Shown: positions 45,430 to 57,596 of the stretch, piece after piece | How positions within the stretch are numbered: position 1 is the first letter of the stretch | Layout: every line of letters starts with the position of its first letter | Assembly (NCBI RefSeq): GCF_024169315.1 | Contig: NZ_JALJWR010000001.1 | Span: 3,832,501 to 3,896,500 of the forward strand | Direction of reading: 5' to 3' | Source: Pseudomonas migulae | Lineage (GTDB): Bacteria > Pseudomonadota > Gammaproteobacteria > Pseudomonadales > Pseudomonadaceae | DNA length: 64,000 nt | The notes under the pieces: model-generated | Told to the model about the DNA's origin: nothing | The model's database searches: none | The model's input: only the letters and a program-made list of their open reading frames with translations | Made by a program: the position numbers and the translations under genes

Positions 45430-46612
45430 TCAAACCTCCTTGATCAATGTTTGCGCAACGCGCCCAACCGATGGCGCGCTGCCCGCCAGCCGGAATACGA
45501 CCGTCGCGCAGGCGGGTGAAGGTAAGCAGATCCGGGCTCTGTTGCAACGCATAACCGGCCAGGGCATCGGCGCCCTCACAGCCTCGCACCGCGAGTGTCA
45601 GGCGTTCGGGCCACGCGCTGTCGAGGTTGCCTTGATTGCTGATGCTGACGTCATAGAGGCTGTCCTGCGCCGAGAGTTTCAGCGTCAGGCGACTGTCGAG
45701 GGGGTCGCCGCGGGCTACGGCGCCCAAGGTCGTCAGGCTCCAGGCCCGGCGATCATTGGCCAGGGGCAAGCGAAACCAGATCAGCCCGGTCAGGTGCACC
45801 GGCGGATCGTTGCGCAACTCAGTGGCCAGCGTGCGCAGTTGCTGCGGATCGGCCAGCAGTTCCCGACGTTCGCCGCCGCGCTCAACCGGCACTTCACTCT
45901 CCACCAGCGGTGCGCCGCTGGTCTGCGGCAGCAACGCCACGCCATACGCCGGCAGCGCCAGATAAAAAGGTTTCGAAGTGATACGACTCCAGGCCCTCGC
46001 CCATTTTTGCGCCTGATCCGGATCAAACAAGCCCCTGCGCGGATCGCTCACCGCATGCACCTGCAACACGCTGCTATCGACTGTGGATAACAACGCCGGC
46101 AGTTCGGGGCTGTCGAGCCAGGCAGGTAACGCTGTAATACTGAGCGGCATGGAGGCCGGAAGAACCGCGCGCAACGCCGTGAGGAATTTCCGATACGCCG
46201 GTAGGCGGGAGCTGCCGGCATCGTGGTCGATTTCCACACCGGCGAGGATCAACCCCTGCGCTTGCCAATCACTGAGCACCTGGCGGATCTGCGCGCTAAC
46301 CTCGTCCTGGTCCAGCGACTTGAGCTGGCCATCGAGACGAATCACCGCGATCAGCGGCCGACCATCCTGTTTGAGCAACGCCGCATCGATGCGCGCCCGG
46401 CTCCAACCTGCTCGGGGGAAGGCCTGCAACGCCAGCACTCGCAGAGTGGAAAAGTCAGCGCGACTGTCTTTGAGTGCGGCTTCGTGGGCGGGCGTCCATT
46501 GCCGTTGCCAGACGTAGAGTTGCTGATCGAGCGGCGGCGCATCCTGTCGTTCGCAACCGGCAAGCAGCGCCACCATCACCAACAAACCCGACAGGCGAGC
46601 GAGAAAAACCAT
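45416..46612 (-). CDS. DUF3142 lipoprotein
   Basis: 398 residues with a lipobox (LVMVALLAGC, lipid on C19) and a DUF3142 domain (QLYVWQRQWTPAHEAALKD; LILAGVEIDHDAGSSRLPAYRKFLTAL). The domain resembles TIM-barrel glycoside hydrolases, but no catalytic residues can be assigned with confidence. Outer-membrane location is likely. It is co-transcribed with the TPR protein (14-base overlap), suggesting a complex at the envelope. Confidence 0.83.
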   Translation of the reverse strand: MVFLARLSGLLVMVALLAGCERQDAPPLDQQLYVWQRQWTPAHEAALKDSRADFSTLRVLALQAFPRAGWSRARIDAALLKQDGRPLIAVIRLDGQLKSLDQDEVSAQIRQVLSDWQAQGLILAGVEIDHDAGSSRLPAYRKFLTALRAVLPASMPLSITALPAWLDSPELPALLSTVDSSVLQVHAVSDPRRGLFDPDQAQKWARAWSRITSKPFYLALPAYGVALLPQTSGAPLVESEVPVERGGERRELLADPQQLRTLATELRNDPPVHLTGLIWFRLPLANDRRAWSLTTLGAVARGDPLDSRLTLKLSAQDSLYDVSISNQGNLDSAWPERLTLAVRGCEGADALAGYALQQSPDLLTFTRLRDGRIPAGGQRAIGWARCANIDQGGLNVHP

Positions 46613-46654
46613 AAAGCATCCTTTGTAGCTGCTGAAGGCAGCGTCCGTCAGATG

Positions 46655-48685
46655 CTACAGGTCGAGCACCAAAGGCTGCGCGCCCTGCGCCGGAATCGCA
46701 CAACAAATCAGAACGTGTCCTTCGTCCGGCACTTCTGCTGGCGGCTGTGGATAATTCACCTGGCCGCTGACCAGGCGAGTCTTGCAGGTCCCACAGGAAC
46801 CACCGCGACAACTGAATTCCGGCCGCAAGCCACGGCTTTCCGCCAACTCCAGCAAACTGCCGCCATCCGGTTGCCAGCGGGCTTCCTTGGCCGAGCGCTG
46901 AAACACCACGGGCACCGAGTTGGTTGCGGCGGGCGGTTGCTCGATGACCACCGCGTCGGGGTCCGGCTGACGACGCAAGGTCGACGGGCCGAAGGTCTCG
47001 GCGTGAATCCTGCTGTCACGGATGTCCAGCTCCCTAAGGCTGTCATACAGCCCTTGGGTAAAACCGCCCGGGCCGCAGAGGACAAAATCCAACTGATCGT
47101 AGTCCTCCACTTCAAGGATGGACTGGAGCAAAGCTGTGTCGATCCGTCCGGTCAAATCAAAGTCTTCACCCTCGTGAACATCGGCCTCCGGCTGACTGAG
47201 CAGACGCAGCACCCGCACCGATTCACCCGCACTCTCGAGCAAGCGATCCAGCTCGGGACGAAACGGTTGATCGGCCAGTGTGCGTGAACTCTGCAAAAAC
47301 AATGTAGGGCGAATGTGCCGGGTGCGCAGGCCTTGATACACCACCTCCCGCACCATCGACAGCAAAGGCGTAATGCCGACGCCGGCCGCCAACAGCACCA
47401 GTGGCCGACGTTCATGGGTTGCCACGGTGAAATGCCCTTGAGGTGCGCGGGCTTCCAGCAGATCACCGACACGAACCTGCTCATGCAGGTGTGAAGACAC
47501 CAGCCCTTCACGCTTCACGCTGATACGGAAAAAGTCATCGGACGGCGCGCTCGACAGGCTGTAAGTGCGGATATGCACCTCACCGCCAATGTTGAACCGC
47601 AGCGGTAAATGCTGCCCGGCCTGAAACACCGGTAACCCGGCGTCATCGGCTGGTTCCAGATAGATCGAGCGGATGTTGTGGCTTTCCGCTTCAATCCGCA
47701 CGACCCGCAGCGGCCGCCACCGATCACCCAGCGCCTGGGCATGCAGACGGGCGTTAGCCTGCTCCCAGGTGCCGGTCAGCAGACTGGTCGGTGACACGCC
47801 ATCGAAGCGCCAACGCAAAGCCAACGCTGCGGGCCGACGCACTACCTGCTCCACTTCGAATGTCCACAGACGCTCGGCACCTTGAAAGGCTTCGACCTGC
47901 GGGCCTTCAAGAATGACTTCGGTACGACCGCTGAGGTGCAGCAGGTCGCCCGAGTTGAAATCGATAAACAACAGACCTGCACGCGGATTGATCAGCAGGT
48001 TGCCCAAGGTATTGAAGAACAGGTTGCCGGCGAAGTCCGGGATCGTCAGGCGATTGCCTTCCACCTGTACGAAACCGGATTGGCCGCCACGGTGTGAAAC
48101 ATCCACTGAACGCTGGCCATCGACCTCCACATAACTGGCGACGAAAAAGGTGTCGGCGCCGGTGATCACGGCTTTGGCCTCTTCATCCAGACCGTCCAGG
48201 TGTTGCGCAATGCGCGTCGCTGGATCCGCCAGCGGCACCGAGCGAAACTGCCGTAATTGAATGTATTGCGGACAATTGCCGAAGGACTGTTCGACCTTTA
48301 CCTCGAAACCCTTTGCCGTTACGGCGCCGACACGACCGTTGATACGGTTGCGCCGCCGCGTATGCAGTTCAATCCCCAGCAAGCCTATCGCCGCGCCATC
48401 GATCAATTGCGCAGGATCATCAGCTCCCGGCATGCTGCTGAACTGCAACGCACCCGGCTCGGGCGAGTGAGCGAAACCTGGTGGCCCTTCAAGAATGCTG
48501 GCCCAAGGGTTACCGTCCGCATCCACCGCGCCGTACAGCATGAACGGCAGTTGCTCATAGAATGTACGGTGCTGGTCCGGCATCTCGGTGCGAACCACCC
48601 TACGGCCCAACGTCTCCATTCGCTCGGCAACACCGACGTGTGCCTGCATCTGTTTTTCGCCAGCGTGCCAAGGTGAACGGTCCAT
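46655..48685 (-). CDS. PNPOx-like / ferredoxin reductase / 2Fe-2S fusion protein
   Basis: 676 residues from ATG 48685 (GGGGAGAAG upstream); the frame opens at 48745 without a site. About residues 1-300: pyridoxamine-phosphate-oxidase-like FMN domain (FYEQLPFMLYGAVDADGNPWASILEG). About 320-570: FAD/NAD(P) reductase (IRTYSLSSAP, LVLLAAGVGITPLLSMV). C-terminal: plant-type 2Fe-2S ferredoxin with FSCRGGSCGTC and a distant C (VLICCAIP). Probably an NAD(P)H-dependent oxidoreductase; substrate unknown. A GST gene precedes it, 63 bases away across a hairpin. Confidence 0.85.
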   Translation of the reverse strand: MDRSPWHAGEKQMQAHVGVAERMETLGRRVVRTEMPDQHRTFYEQLPFMLYGAVDADGNPWASILEGPPGFAHSPEPGALQFSSMPGADDPAQLIDGAAIGLLGIELHTRRRNRINGRVGAVTAKGFEVKVEQSFGNCPQYIQLRQFRSVPLADPATRIAQHLDGLDEEAKAVITGADTFFVASYVEVDGQRSVDVSHRGGQSGFVQVEGNRLTIPDFAGNLFFNTLGNLLINPRAGLLFIDFNSGDLLHLSGRTEVILEGPQVEAFQGAERLWTFEVEQVVRRPAALALRWRFDGVSPTSLLTGTWEQANARLHAQALGDRWRPLRVVRIEAESHNIRSIYLEPADDAGLPVFQAGQHLPLRFNIGGEVHIRTYSLSSAPSDDFFRISVKREGLVSSHLHEQVRVGDLLEARAPQGHFTVATHERRPLVLLAAGVGITPLLSMVREVVYQGLRTRHIRPTLFLQSSRTLADQPFRPELDRLLESAGESVRVLRLLSQPEADVHEGEDFDLTGRIDTALLQSILEVEDYDQLDFVLCGPGGFTQGLYDSLRELDIRDSRIHAETFGPSTLRRQPDPDAVVIEQPPAATNSVPVVFQRSAKEARWQPDGGSLLELAESRGLRPEFSCRGGSCGTCKTRLVSGQVNYPQPPAEVPDEGHVLICCAIPAQGAQPLVLDL

Positions 48686-48721
48686 AACGGCTTCTCCCCT
48701 GCGCAATAGACGCAGTGTGAA

Positions 48722-48742
48722 CGGCCCGACAATGTCGGGCCG
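48722..48742 (-). other. Intercistronic hairpin between GST and fusion gene
   Basis: CGGCCCGACA-A-TGTCGGGCCG, a near-perfect inverted repeat in the 63-base gap. No T run on the minus strand, so more likely a message-processing or stabilising stem than a terminator. Confidence 0.6.
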
Positions 48743-48748
48743 CAAGCA

Positions 48749-49375
48749 TCAGGCAGTTTTTTGCAGGCCGGTGACGGTGCGCGGCATGCCGACAAAACCA
48801 GGCAAGGCTTCGATACGCGCCAGCCAGGCCCGTACATTGGCGTAGTCCTCGAGCGACACGTTGCCCTCGGGCGCATGGGCGATGTAGCTGTAGGCCGCGA
48901 CGTCGGCAATAGTGGGTTCGCTGCCGACCAGATAGGGCGAATCAGCCAATTCCTGATCGATCATCTTGAGCCAGATGTGGGAATACGCGATCACTTCCTC
49001 AGCGTTGTAAGCCGCACCAAATACAGTGATCAGCCTTGCTCTGGCGGGACCAAACGCAATGGGCCCAGCAGCAATCGACAACCAGCGCTGAACCTTGGCG
49101 GCGCCGACCGGATCGGCTGGCAGCCAGCGCCCGTTGCCGTATTTCTGCGCCAGGTAAACCAGAATCGCATTGGAATCCGCCAGCACCACACCCTGATCGT
49201 CGATGGCTGGCACCTGCCCGAACGGGTTGATCGCCAGGTACGTTGGCTGTTTATGCTCGCCCTTGGCCAGATCGACAAAGATCAGCTCGGTCGGCAGTTG
49301 CAGCAGGGACAGCATCAATTCCACACGATGAGCATGGCCAGAGCGCGGGAAGTTATAGAGTTTGATCGCTTGCAT
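48749..49375 (-). CDS. Glutathione S-transferase family protein
   Basis: 208 residues from ATG 49375 with GGAGT 6 bases upstream. N-terminal thioredoxin-like domain ([52 protein letters not shown]) with Ser in the usual position (PRSGH), and an all-helical C-terminal domain ([17 protein letters not shown]). Function in detoxification is likely; paired with the flavin/ferredoxin fusion in one unit. Confidence 0.9.
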   Translation of the reverse strand: MQAIKLYNFPRSGHAHRVELMLSLLQLPTELIFVDLAKGEHKQPTYLAINPFGQVPAIDDQGVVLADSNAILVYLAQKYGNGRWLPADPVGAAKVQRWLSIAAGPIAFGPARARLITVFGAAYNAEEVIAYSHIWLKMIDQELADSPYLVGSEPTIADVAAYSYIAHAPEGNVSLEDYANVRAWLARIEALPGFVGMPRTVTGLQKTA

Positions 49376-49505
49376 GGTCGACTCCACTGGGTGGTGGTGC
49401 CGTCCAGGACAGATCAGCACCGATGGCCGCTATCTTCCACCCGCAACCAAAACAACAGAATAACCAGCAAACGCAATCTATTATTTCAGCCAGTGCAATA
49501 AACCG

Positions 49506-50408
49506 TCAGCCCTGCAAGCCCGGGTGTTCCCGCAAGGCTTTCACTGTGAAGTCCACAAAACTGCGAATCCGCGCGGGGGCGTTGCGTCCGCCCTGGTAGA
49601 CGACATGGATGGGCAGTGGTGGCAGTTCGAAGTCAGCCAATACGATCTCAAGCTCCCCGGACGCGACTTTACTGGCGACTTGATAAGACAGGACACGGGT
49701 GAAGCCCAGCCCCAGGCTCGCGGCGGTAATGGCCGCCTGATTCGCCGTCACCACCAGACGCGGTTCCGGTCGAATATTCAGCGGCTCTCCGGCTTCAAGG
49801 AAGGGCCAGCTTCTCATCTGACCGATAGCGGACGTTGCAATAACCGGTGCCCGGGTCAGATCCTGAGGATGCAACGGTCTGCCATGAGCCTTCAGAAATT
49901 GTGGAGAAGCACAAATCACCCGTCGCACTTCACCGACACGGATCGCATGCTGATTACTGTCGGGCAACTCACCGATGCGCACGGCCACATCGATCCCCTC
50001 TTCGACCATGCTCACCACTCGATCAACCAGCAGCCCGTTGATGCAGACTTCAGGAAACTGTGTCAGATAACTCACCATCACGGGCGTGACAAACAACTCA
50101 CCAAACAACACCGGCGCCGTGATCGTCAGTTGCCCACGGGGTTCCGCGTGACTGCCCGCCGCGGAATCCTCCGCTTCCTGCACCTCGGCGAGAATTCTCC
50201 GACAATCCTCAAGATACCGCTGACCCGCCTCGCTCAAATGCACACTGCGGGTGGTCCGCGTCAGCAGCGACGTGCCAATGCGTTTTTCCAGCGCAGCCAC
50301 GGCACGGGTGACACTGGCCGCCGACAGGCCCAACCGTCGCGCCGCCGCCGAGAAACCTTGTTCCTGCGCGACGGCAGCGAAGACCTGCATTTCCTGGAAT
50401 CGGTCCAC
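49506..50408 (-). CDS. LysR-family regulator
   Basis: 300 residues. HTH (MQVFAAVAQEQGFSAAARRLGLSAASVTRAVAALEKRIG) and an effector domain typical of the large CrgA-like group (TSLLTRTTRSVHLSEAGQRYLEDCRRIL). Same strand as the GST and fusion genes, 130 bases upstream, so it may regulate them. Effector unknown. Separated from glmS by a terminator. Confidence 0.9.
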   Translation of the reverse strand: MDRFQEMQVFAAVAQEQGFSAAARRLGLSAASVTRAVAALEKRIGTSLLTRTTRSVHLSEAGQRYLEDCRRILAEVQEAEDSAAGSHAEPRGQLTITAPVLFGELFVTPVMVSYLTQFPEVCINGLLVDRVVSMVEEGIDVAVRIGELPDSNQHAIRVGEVRRVICASPQFLKAHGRPLHPQDLTRAPVIATSAIGQMRSWPFLEAGEPLNIRPEPRLVVTANQAAITAASLGLGFTRVLSYQVASKVASGELEIVLADFELPPLPIHVVYQGGRNAPARIRSFVDFTVKALREHPGLQG

Positions 50409-50431
50409 TGGGGCATGTCCTCGTTTCAGAT

Positions 50432-50462
50432 AAAAAAAATCGCAACCGGAGGCTGCGATTTT
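50432..50462 (-). terminator. Rho-independent terminator of glmS
   Basis: Minus-strand stem ATCGCAGCC-TCC-GGTTGCGAT followed by a run of Ts (poly-A at 50432-50439 on plus). Lies between glmS stop and the LysR start. Confidence 0.9.
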
Positions 50463-50487
50463 AATTGTTCGATCAGCTGTGGATAAC

Positions 50488-52320
50488 TTATTCCACCGTC
50501 ACCGACTTCGCCAGGTTACGTGGCTGGTCAACGTCAGTGCCTTTCAACACTGCAACGTAGTACGACAGTAACTGCAGCGGAATGGTGTAGAGAATCGGCG
50601 ACAGGATGTCGTGGATGTGCGGCATGTGCACAACATGGGTGCCTTCGCCGTTGGTCATGCCGGCTTGCTCGTCGGCGAAGACGATCAGTTGGCCGCCACG
50701 GGCGCGGACTTCCTGGAGGTTGGACTTCAACTTCTCCAGCAACTCGTTGTTCGGCGCCACGGTCACCACGGGCATGTCGTTATCCACAAGCGCCAACGGG
50801 CCATGTTTCAACTCGCCAGCCGGATAAGCTTCGGCGTGGATGTAGGAGATTTCCTTGAGCTTGAGTGCCCCTTCCATCGCCACCGGGAATTGTGCGCCGC
50901 GACCGAGGAACAGCGTGTGGTTCTTCTCGGCGAACAGCTCGGCGATTTTTTCCACGGTGCCGTCCATGGCCAATGCTTCACCCAAGCGGGTTGGCAGGCG
51001 ACGCAGTTCTTCGACCAGCGTGGCTTCGACGCCTTTGGCCAATGTGCCGCGAACCTGGCCCAAGGACAGGGTCAACAACAGCAGGCCGACCAGCTGAGTG
51101 GTGAAGGCTTTGGTGGAGGCCACGCCGATTTCGCGACCGGCCTGGGTCAGCAGAGTCAGATCGGATTCACGCACCAGCGAGCTGATGCCGACGTTGCAGA
51201 TGGCCAGGCTGGCGAGGAAGCCCAGTTCCTTGGCGTTGCGCAACGCAGCCAGGGTGTCGGCGGTTTCGCCGGACTGGGAAATGGTCACGAACAGGGTATC
51301 GGGCTGCACCACCACTTTGCGGTAGCGGAATTCGCTGGCGACTTCGACCTGGCACGGAATGCCGGCCAGTTCTTCGAGCCAGTAACGGGCAACCATGCCG
51401 GCGTGGTAGCTGGTGCCGCATGCGACGATCTGCACGTTACGCACTTTGGCGAACAGCTCGGCGGCCTGTGGACCGAAAGCCTGCACCAGCACGCCGTTCG
51501 GGCTCAGACGACCTTCAAGGGTGCGTTGCACAACGGCCGGTTGCTCGTGAATTTCCTTGAGCATGAAGTGGCGGAATTCGCCCTTGTCAGCCGCTTCGGC
51601 ACCATCACGGTACTGCACGCTTTCACGGGTGACGGCTTTGCCGCTGACGTCCCAGATCTGTACGCTGTCGCGACGAATTTCGGCGATATCGCCTTCTTCC
51701 AGGTACATGAAGCGGTCGGTGACCTGACGCAGGGCCAACTGGTCGGAGGCGAGGAAGTTTTCCCCAAGACCCAGACCGATCACCAACGGGCTGCCACTGC
51801 GGGCAGCGACCAGGCGATCCGGTTGATCGGCGCTGATCACGGCCAGACCGTAAGCACCGTGCAGCTCTTTAACGGTGGCCTTGAGCGCCACGGTCAAGTC
51901 CTTCAGATCCTTGAGTTTGTGGTTCAGCAGGTGGGCGATGACTTCAGTGTCGGTGTCGGAGGTGAACACGTAACCCAGCGCCTTGAGTTGTTCGCGCAGG
52001 GCTTCGTGGTTCTCGATGATGCCGTTGTGCACCACCGCCAGGTCACCAGAGAAATGCGGGTGCGCATTACGCTCGCACGGCGCACCGTGTGTGGCCCAGC
52101 GAGTGTGGGCAATACCGAGGCGACCGATCAGCGGCTCGGCTTCGAGTGCCAGTTCCAGCTCGCTGACTTTGCCGGGGCGACGCATGCGCTCGAGCTTTGC
52201 GTCATTGGTGAAGACCGCCACACCGGCGCTGTCATAACCACGGTATTCCAGGCGCTTGAGGCCTTCGAGCAGGATGGCGGTGATATTACGTTCTGCGACT
52301 GCGCCGACAATTCCACACAT
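50488..52320 (-). CDS. glmS: Glucosamine-fructose-6-phosphate aminotransferase
   Basis: 610 residues from ATG 52320 (GAGAAATAGC just upstream, containing the glmR stop); this start puts Cys at residue 2 (MCGIVGAV), the glutaminase nucleophile, as required. C-terminal isomerase with two SIS domains ([35 protein letters not shown]) and the invariant tail [13 protein letters not shown]. Makes glucosamine-6-phosphate for peptidoglycan and LPS. One base separates it from glmR. A terminator follows. Confidence 0.97.
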   Translation of the reverse strand: MCGIVGAVAERNITAILLEGLKRLEYRGYDSAGVAVFTNDAKLERMRRPGKVSELELALEAEPLIGRLGIAHTRWATHGAPCERNAHPHFSGDLAVVHNGIIENHEALREQLKALGYVFTSDTDTEVIAHLLNHKLKDLKDLTVALKATVKELHGAYGLAVISADQPDRLVAARSGSPLVIGLGLGENFLASDQLALRQVTDRFMYLEEGDIAEIRRDSVQIWDVSGKAVTRESVQYRDGAEAADKGEFRHFMLKEIHEQPAVVQRTLEGRLSPNGVLVQAFGPQAAELFAKVRNVQIVACGTSYHAGMVARYWLEELAGIPCQVEVASEFRYRKVVVQPDTLFVTISQSGETADTLAALRNAKELGFLASLAICNVGISSLVRESDLTLLTQAGREIGVASTKAFTTQLVGLLLLTLSLGQVRGTLAKGVEATLVEELRRLPTRLGEALAMDGTVEKIAELFAEKNHTLFLGRGAQFPVAMEGALKLKEISYIHAEAYPAGELKHGPLALVDNDMPVVTVAPNNELLEKLKSNLQEVRARGGQLIVFADEQAGMTNGEGTHVVHMPHIHDILSPILYTIPLQLLSYYVAVLKGTDVDQPRNLAKSVTVE

Positions 52321-52321
52321 G

Positions 52322-53098
52322 CTATTTCTCCTGACTGACAACCGCGCATATCAAAGTGATGCCGCGGGCCTGAATCTGATCCCGTGCCTCACGTGGCAGG
52401 CGATCATCGGTAATAAGGGTATGGACACTGCTCCAGGGCAGTTCCAGGTTGGGAATCTTGCGGCCGATCTTGTCGGCCTCGACCATTACGATCACTTCGC
52501 GGGTGACATCGGCCATGACCCGGCTCAGTCCCAGCAATTCATTGAAGGTGGTGGTACCGCGCACCAGGTCGATGCCGTCGGCACCGATGAACAACTGGTC
52601 GAAATCGTACGAGCGTAGAACCTGCTCGGCGACCTGCCCCTGAAAGGATTCGGAATGCGGATCCCAGGTGCCGCCCGTCATCAACAACACCGGTTCGTGT
52701 TCGAGTTCGCTCAGGGCGTTGGCAACGTGCAGGGAATTGGTCATCACCACCAGGCCTGGTTGTTGACCCAGTTCGGGGATCATCGCCGCGGTGGTGCTGC
52801 CGCTGTCGATGATGATTCGTGCATGCTCGCGAATCCGCGTGACAGCAGCGCGGGCGATGGCCTGCTTGTATTTGGAAACGGGCTGACCGAGATCGGCCAC
52901 CAATTCCTGAGGCATGGTGATGGCGCCGCCGTATCGGCGCAGCAACAAGCCATTGCTTTCGAGTGCTGCCAGATCCTTGCGAATCGTAACTTCCGAGGTT
53001 TCGAAGCGCTTGGCCAGCTCATCCACACTGACTTCGCCCTGCTCATTGAGCAAGGCGAGGATATTGTGGCGGCGTTGAGGCGTATTGCGTTTCGACAT
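52322..53098 (-). CDS. glmR: DeoR-family regulator GlmR
   Basis: 258 residues from ATG 53098; the frame is open to 53140 without a site. N-terminal DeoR HTH ([39 protein letters not shown]) and a sugar-phosphate sensing C-terminal domain ([24 protein letters not shown]). Co-transcribed with glmS; matches PA5550 (glmR), probably adjusting glmS to amino-sugar supply. Confidence 0.9.
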   Translation of the reverse strand: MSKRNTPQRRHNILALLNEQGEVSVDELAKRFETSEVTIRKDLAALESNGLLLRRYGGAITMPQELVADLGQPVSKYKQAIARAAVTRIREHARIIIDSGSTTAAMIPELGQQPGLVVMTNSLHVANALSELEHEPVLLMTGGTWDPHSESFQGQVAEQVLRSYDFDQLFIGADGIDLVRGTTTFNELLGLSRVMADVTREVIVMVEADKIGRKIPNLELPWSSVHTLITDDRLPREARDQIQARGITLICAVVSQEK

Positions 53099-53197
53099 GA
53101 CTGGGTAAGTATCGATTCGAAAGATAACGGAAGCAATCAAAACCTATCAGCGAAACTTCGTCAAGCGGGAGGCGACAAAAAGATCTGTGGATAAAAG

Positions 53198-53287
53198 CTT
53201 CGCGGGCAAGCCTCGCTCCTACAGGTCAGCGTAGTCACCCATTATGTGAACAACCTAAACCCGTAGGAGCGAGGCTTGCCCGCGAAG
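53198..53287. repeat. REP doublet (REPIN)
   Basis: Inverted pair CTTCGCGGGCAAGCCTCGC / GCGAGGCTTGCCCGCGAAG with CTCCTACAG/GTAGGAG tips and a 40-base centre, in the glmU/glmR gap. Same type as at 8089 and 30892. Confidence 0.92.
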
Positions 53288-53323
53288 GCGATCTCACGAA
53301 CGCCGTAAACACTTGTGGATAAC

Positions 53324-54691
53324 TCAGCTCTTCTTGATCTTCTCCGGCCGCTTCCAGCCGTCGATGTTCTTCTGGCGTGCACGGCCCACCGCTAATTGTG
53401 CGTTATCCACATTCTGCGTAATGGTCGATCCGGCAGCGGTGGTTGCACCGCTAGAGATATCCACAGGCGCCACCAACGAGTTGTTGGAACCGATGAACAC
53501 ATCTTCACCCAAGACGGTTTTCCACTTGTTGGCGCCGTCATAGTTGCAGGTGATGGTGCCCGCGCCGATGTTGGTGCGTGCGCCGATTTCGGCATCGCCC
53601 AGATAGGTCAGGTGACCGGCCTTGGCGCCTTCGCCCAGATGCGCGTTTTTCAGCTCGACAAAGTTACCCACATGGGCGCGAGCCTCCAGCACGGTACCGG
53701 GACGCAGACGGGCGAACGGCCCGGCATCGCTGCCTTCACCCAGGATCGCGCCTTCGATGTGACTGTTGGCCTTGATCACCACGCCTTTACGCAGCGTGCT
53801 GTCCTTGATCACGCAGTTCGGACCGATCACCACGTCATCTTCGATGACGACTTTGCCTTCGAGGATCACGTTGATGTCGATCAGCACATCACGGCCGACG
53901 GTGACTTCACCGCGCACGTCGAAACGCGCCGGGTCACGCAGGGTTACGCCTTGAGCCATCAAACGACGACCCGCGCGCAATTGATAGTGACGCTCGAGTT
54001 CGGAAAGCTGCTTGCGATCGTTAGCGCCCTGCACCTCCATGGCGTCATGCGGCTGCTCGGTCGCCACCACCAGACCATCGCTGACCGCCATGGCAATCAC
54101 GTCGGTCAGGTAGTACTCGCCCTGGGCGTTGTTGTTGGAGAGACGACTCATCCAGCCGCCCAACTGCGCAAATGGCAGCGCCAGGATGCCGGTGTTGCCT
54201 TCACTGATCGCGCGTTCGGCTTCGTTGGCGTCTTTCTGCTCGACGATGGCCGTGACCTTGCCGTCGGCATCACGGACGATGCGGCCATAGCCCGTCGGGT
54301 CGTCCAGTTCGACGGTCAGCAAGGCCAATTGCTGCGGCGCAACCTGATTGAGCAGGCGCTTAAGGGTTTCGACTTCGATCAACGGCACGTCGCCGTAGAG
54401 AATCAAAACGGTGTCGGACTCGATGAATGGCACGGCTTGAGCTACCGCATGGCCAGTACCCAGCTGTTTGTCCTGCAGGACAAAATTCAGGTCATCCGCC
54501 GCCAGACGCTCTCGAACGGCATCGGCACCGTGGCCAATCACCACGTGGATGCGCTGTGGATCAAGTTGCCGCGCGCTGTGGATAACATGGCCAAGCATCG
54601 AATTGCCGGCAATCGGGTGCAGCACTTTCGGCAATGCCGAGCGCATACGAGTGCCCTGACCAGCAGCGAGGATAACGATTTCAAGAGACAT
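53324..54691 (-). CDS. glmU: Bifunctional GlcNAc-1-phosphate uridyltransferase / acetyltransferase
   Basis: 455 residues. N-terminal pyrophosphorylase ([30 protein letters not shown]) and C-terminal left-handed beta-helix acetyltransferase ([38 protein letters not shown]). Produces UDP-GlcNAc for cell wall and LPS. On the same strand as atpC upstream but separated by its terminator. Confidence 0.97.
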   Translation of the reverse strand: MSLEIVILAAGQGTRMRSALPKVLHPIAGNSMLGHVIHSARQLDPQRIHVVIGHGADAVRERLAADDLNFVLQDKQLGTGHAVAQAVPFIESDTVLILYGDVPLIEVETLKRLLNQVAPQQLALLTVELDDPTGYGRIVRDADGKVTAIVEQKDANEAERAISEGNTGILALPFAQLGGWMSRLSNNNAQGEYYLTDVIAMAVSDGLVVATEQPHDAMEVQGANDRKQLSELERHYQLRAGRRLMAQGVTLRDPARFDVRGEVTVGRDVLIDINVILEGKVVIEDDVVIGPNCVIKDSTLRKGVVIKANSHIEGAILGEGSDAGPFARLRPGTVLEARAHVGNFVELKNAHLGEGAKAGHLTYLGDAEIGARTNIGAGTITCNYDGANKWKTVLGEDVFIGSNNSLVAPVDISSGATTAAGSTITQNVDNAQLAVGRARQKNIDGWKRPEKIKKS

Positions 54692-54750
54692 GACTGGCTA
54701 CCAATCCTGAGTGGTCAGCGACTGTGACCAGGTTATGAAATTCGGAAAAG

Positions 54751-54779
54751 AAAAAAGGGTAGCCGAGGCTACCCTTTTT
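54751..54779 (-). terminator. Terminator of the atp operon
   Basis: AAAAAGGGTAGCC-GAG-GGCTACCCTTTTT, an 11-base stem with T runs in both directions, 29 bases after atpC. It separates atp from glmU. Confidence 0.93.
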
Positions 54780-54807
54780 AATCAATCGCGCAACAAGTGA
54801 TGGCCTG

Positions 54808-55233
54808 TTAGTGGCCGAACTTCTTGCGGATCTGCTGGACGGTGCGCAGCTGAGCTGCAGCCTCGGCCAGACGTGCGGCAGCAGAACCGTAATCGAATTC
54901 CGCGCCCCGCTCATGCAAGGCCTTCTCGGCAGCCTTAACGGCTTCCTGAGCGGAGGCTTCGTCCAGGTCGGCAGCACGTTGCACGGTGTCGGCAAGAACC
55001 TTGACCATGTTCGGCTGAACCTCGAGGAAACCGCCGGAGATGTAATACACCTCCTCTTCCCCGCCCTGCTTGACCAGGCGGATCGGGCCAGGCTTGAGAT
55101 TAGTGATCAGCGGCGCGTGGCCCAGGGCGATACCAAGATCACCGAGTGCACCGTGCGCAATCACCATCTCGACCAGGCCGGAAAAGATTTCTCCTTCCGC
55201 GCTGACGATATCGCAATGGACTGTCATAGCCAT
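54808..55233 (-). CDS. atpC: ATP synthase epsilon subunit
   Basis: 141 residues, ATG 55233 with [43 protein letters not shown] is the family beta-sandwich start; a helical C-terminus follows. Part of the F1 central stalk and inhibitor of hydrolysis. Last gene of the operon. Confidence 0.97.
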   Translation of the reverse strand: MAMTVHCDIVSAEGEIFSGLVEMVIAHGALGDLGIALGHAPLITNLKPGPIRLVKQGGEEEVYYISGGFLEVQPNMVKVLADTVQRAADLDEASAQEAVKAAEKALHERGAEFDYGSAAARLAEAAAQLRTVQQIRKKFGH

Positions 55234-55255
55234 CTGATTGCCTCAACCTAAATTA

Positions 55256-55273
55256 GCGCCCGTTGCCGGGCGC
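55256..55273 (-). other. Intercistronic hairpin atpD/atpC
   Basis: GCGCCCG-TTGC-CGGGCGC, a perfect 7-base stem just after the atpD stop. Confidence 0.6.
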
Positions 55274-55278
55274 CGGGA

Positions 55279-56685
<1,407 letters not shown>

Positions 56686-57546
56686 TTAAACCGCGGCAGC
56701 GCCGCCGACGATTTCCGAGATCTCTTGGGTGATCGCAGCCTGACGCGCCTTGTTGTAGACCAGCTGCAAATCGCTGATCAAATCACCGGCGTTGTCGGTA
56801 GCGTTCTTCATCGCGATCATCCGCGCAGCCTGTTCAGCCGCGTTGTTCTCGACCACCGCCTGGTAGACCTGCGACTCCACGTAACGGACCATCAAGCCGT
56901 CAAGCAGCTCTTTGGCGTCCGGTTCGTACAGATAATCCCAGTGGTGCTTGAGTCCTTGATCCGGGGTTGCCACCAATGGAATCAACTGCTCCACCGTAGG
57001 CTGTTGCGTCATGGTGTTGATGAACTTGTTGGACACCACGGACAGGCGATCAATACGGCCGTCCAGGTAGGCATCCAGCATCACCTTGACGCTGCCGATC
57101 AGGTCATTGATCGACGGCTCTTCACCCAGGTGGCTGATAGCTGCTACGACGTTACCGCCGAAGTTGCGGAAGAAAGCCGCACCCTTGCTACCAACAACAC
57201 ACAGATCGATCTCGACGCCGTTTTCGCGGTTTACCGCCATGTCCTTGACCAGAGCCTTGAACAGGTTGGTGTTCAAGCCACCACACAGACCACGGTCACT
57301 GCTCACTACGACATAACCGACGCGCTTGATTTCACGGTCGATCATGAACGGGTGGCGATATTCCGGGTTGGCGTTGGCCAAATGACCAATAACCTGGCGG
57401 ATGCGCTCCGCGTAAGGACGGCTAGCAGCCATGCGCATTTGTGCCTTGCGCATTTTACTGACCGCCACTTTTTCCATGGCGCTGGTAATCTTTTGCGTGC
57501 TTTTGATGCTCGCAATCTTACTGCGAATCTCTTTTGCGCCTGCCAT
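56686..57546 (-). CDS. atpG: ATP synthase gamma subunit
   Basis: 286 residues. [30 protein letters not shown] is the conserved N-terminal helix; C-terminal [20 protein letters not shown]. Rotary shaft of F1. Confidence 0.97.
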   Translation of the reverse strand: MAGAKEIRSKIASIKSTQKITSAMEKVAVSKMRKAQMRMAASRPYAERIRQVIGHLANANPEYRHPFMIDREIKRVGYVVVSSDRGLCGGLNTNLFKALVKDMAVNRENGVEIDLCVVGSKGAAFFRNFGGNVVAAISHLGEEPSINDLIGSVKVMLDAYLDGRIDRLSVVSNKFINTMTQQPTVEQLIPLVATPDQGLKHHWDYLYEPDAKELLDGLMVRYVESQVYQAVVENNAAEQAARMIAMKNATDNAGDLISDLQLVYNKARQAAITQEISEIVGGAAAV

Positions 57547-57568
57547 GTAACACCTATCAGGTTAGCAA

Positions 57569-57592
57569 GCGGGAGCCTTGCGGCCCCCGCTG
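57569..57592 (-). other. Intercistronic hairpin atpA/atpG
   Basis: AGCGGG-A-GCC-TTGC-GGC-C-CCCGCT, about a 10-base stem with one mismatch, just after the atpA stop. Confidence 0.55.
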
Positions 57593-57596
57593 CGGC

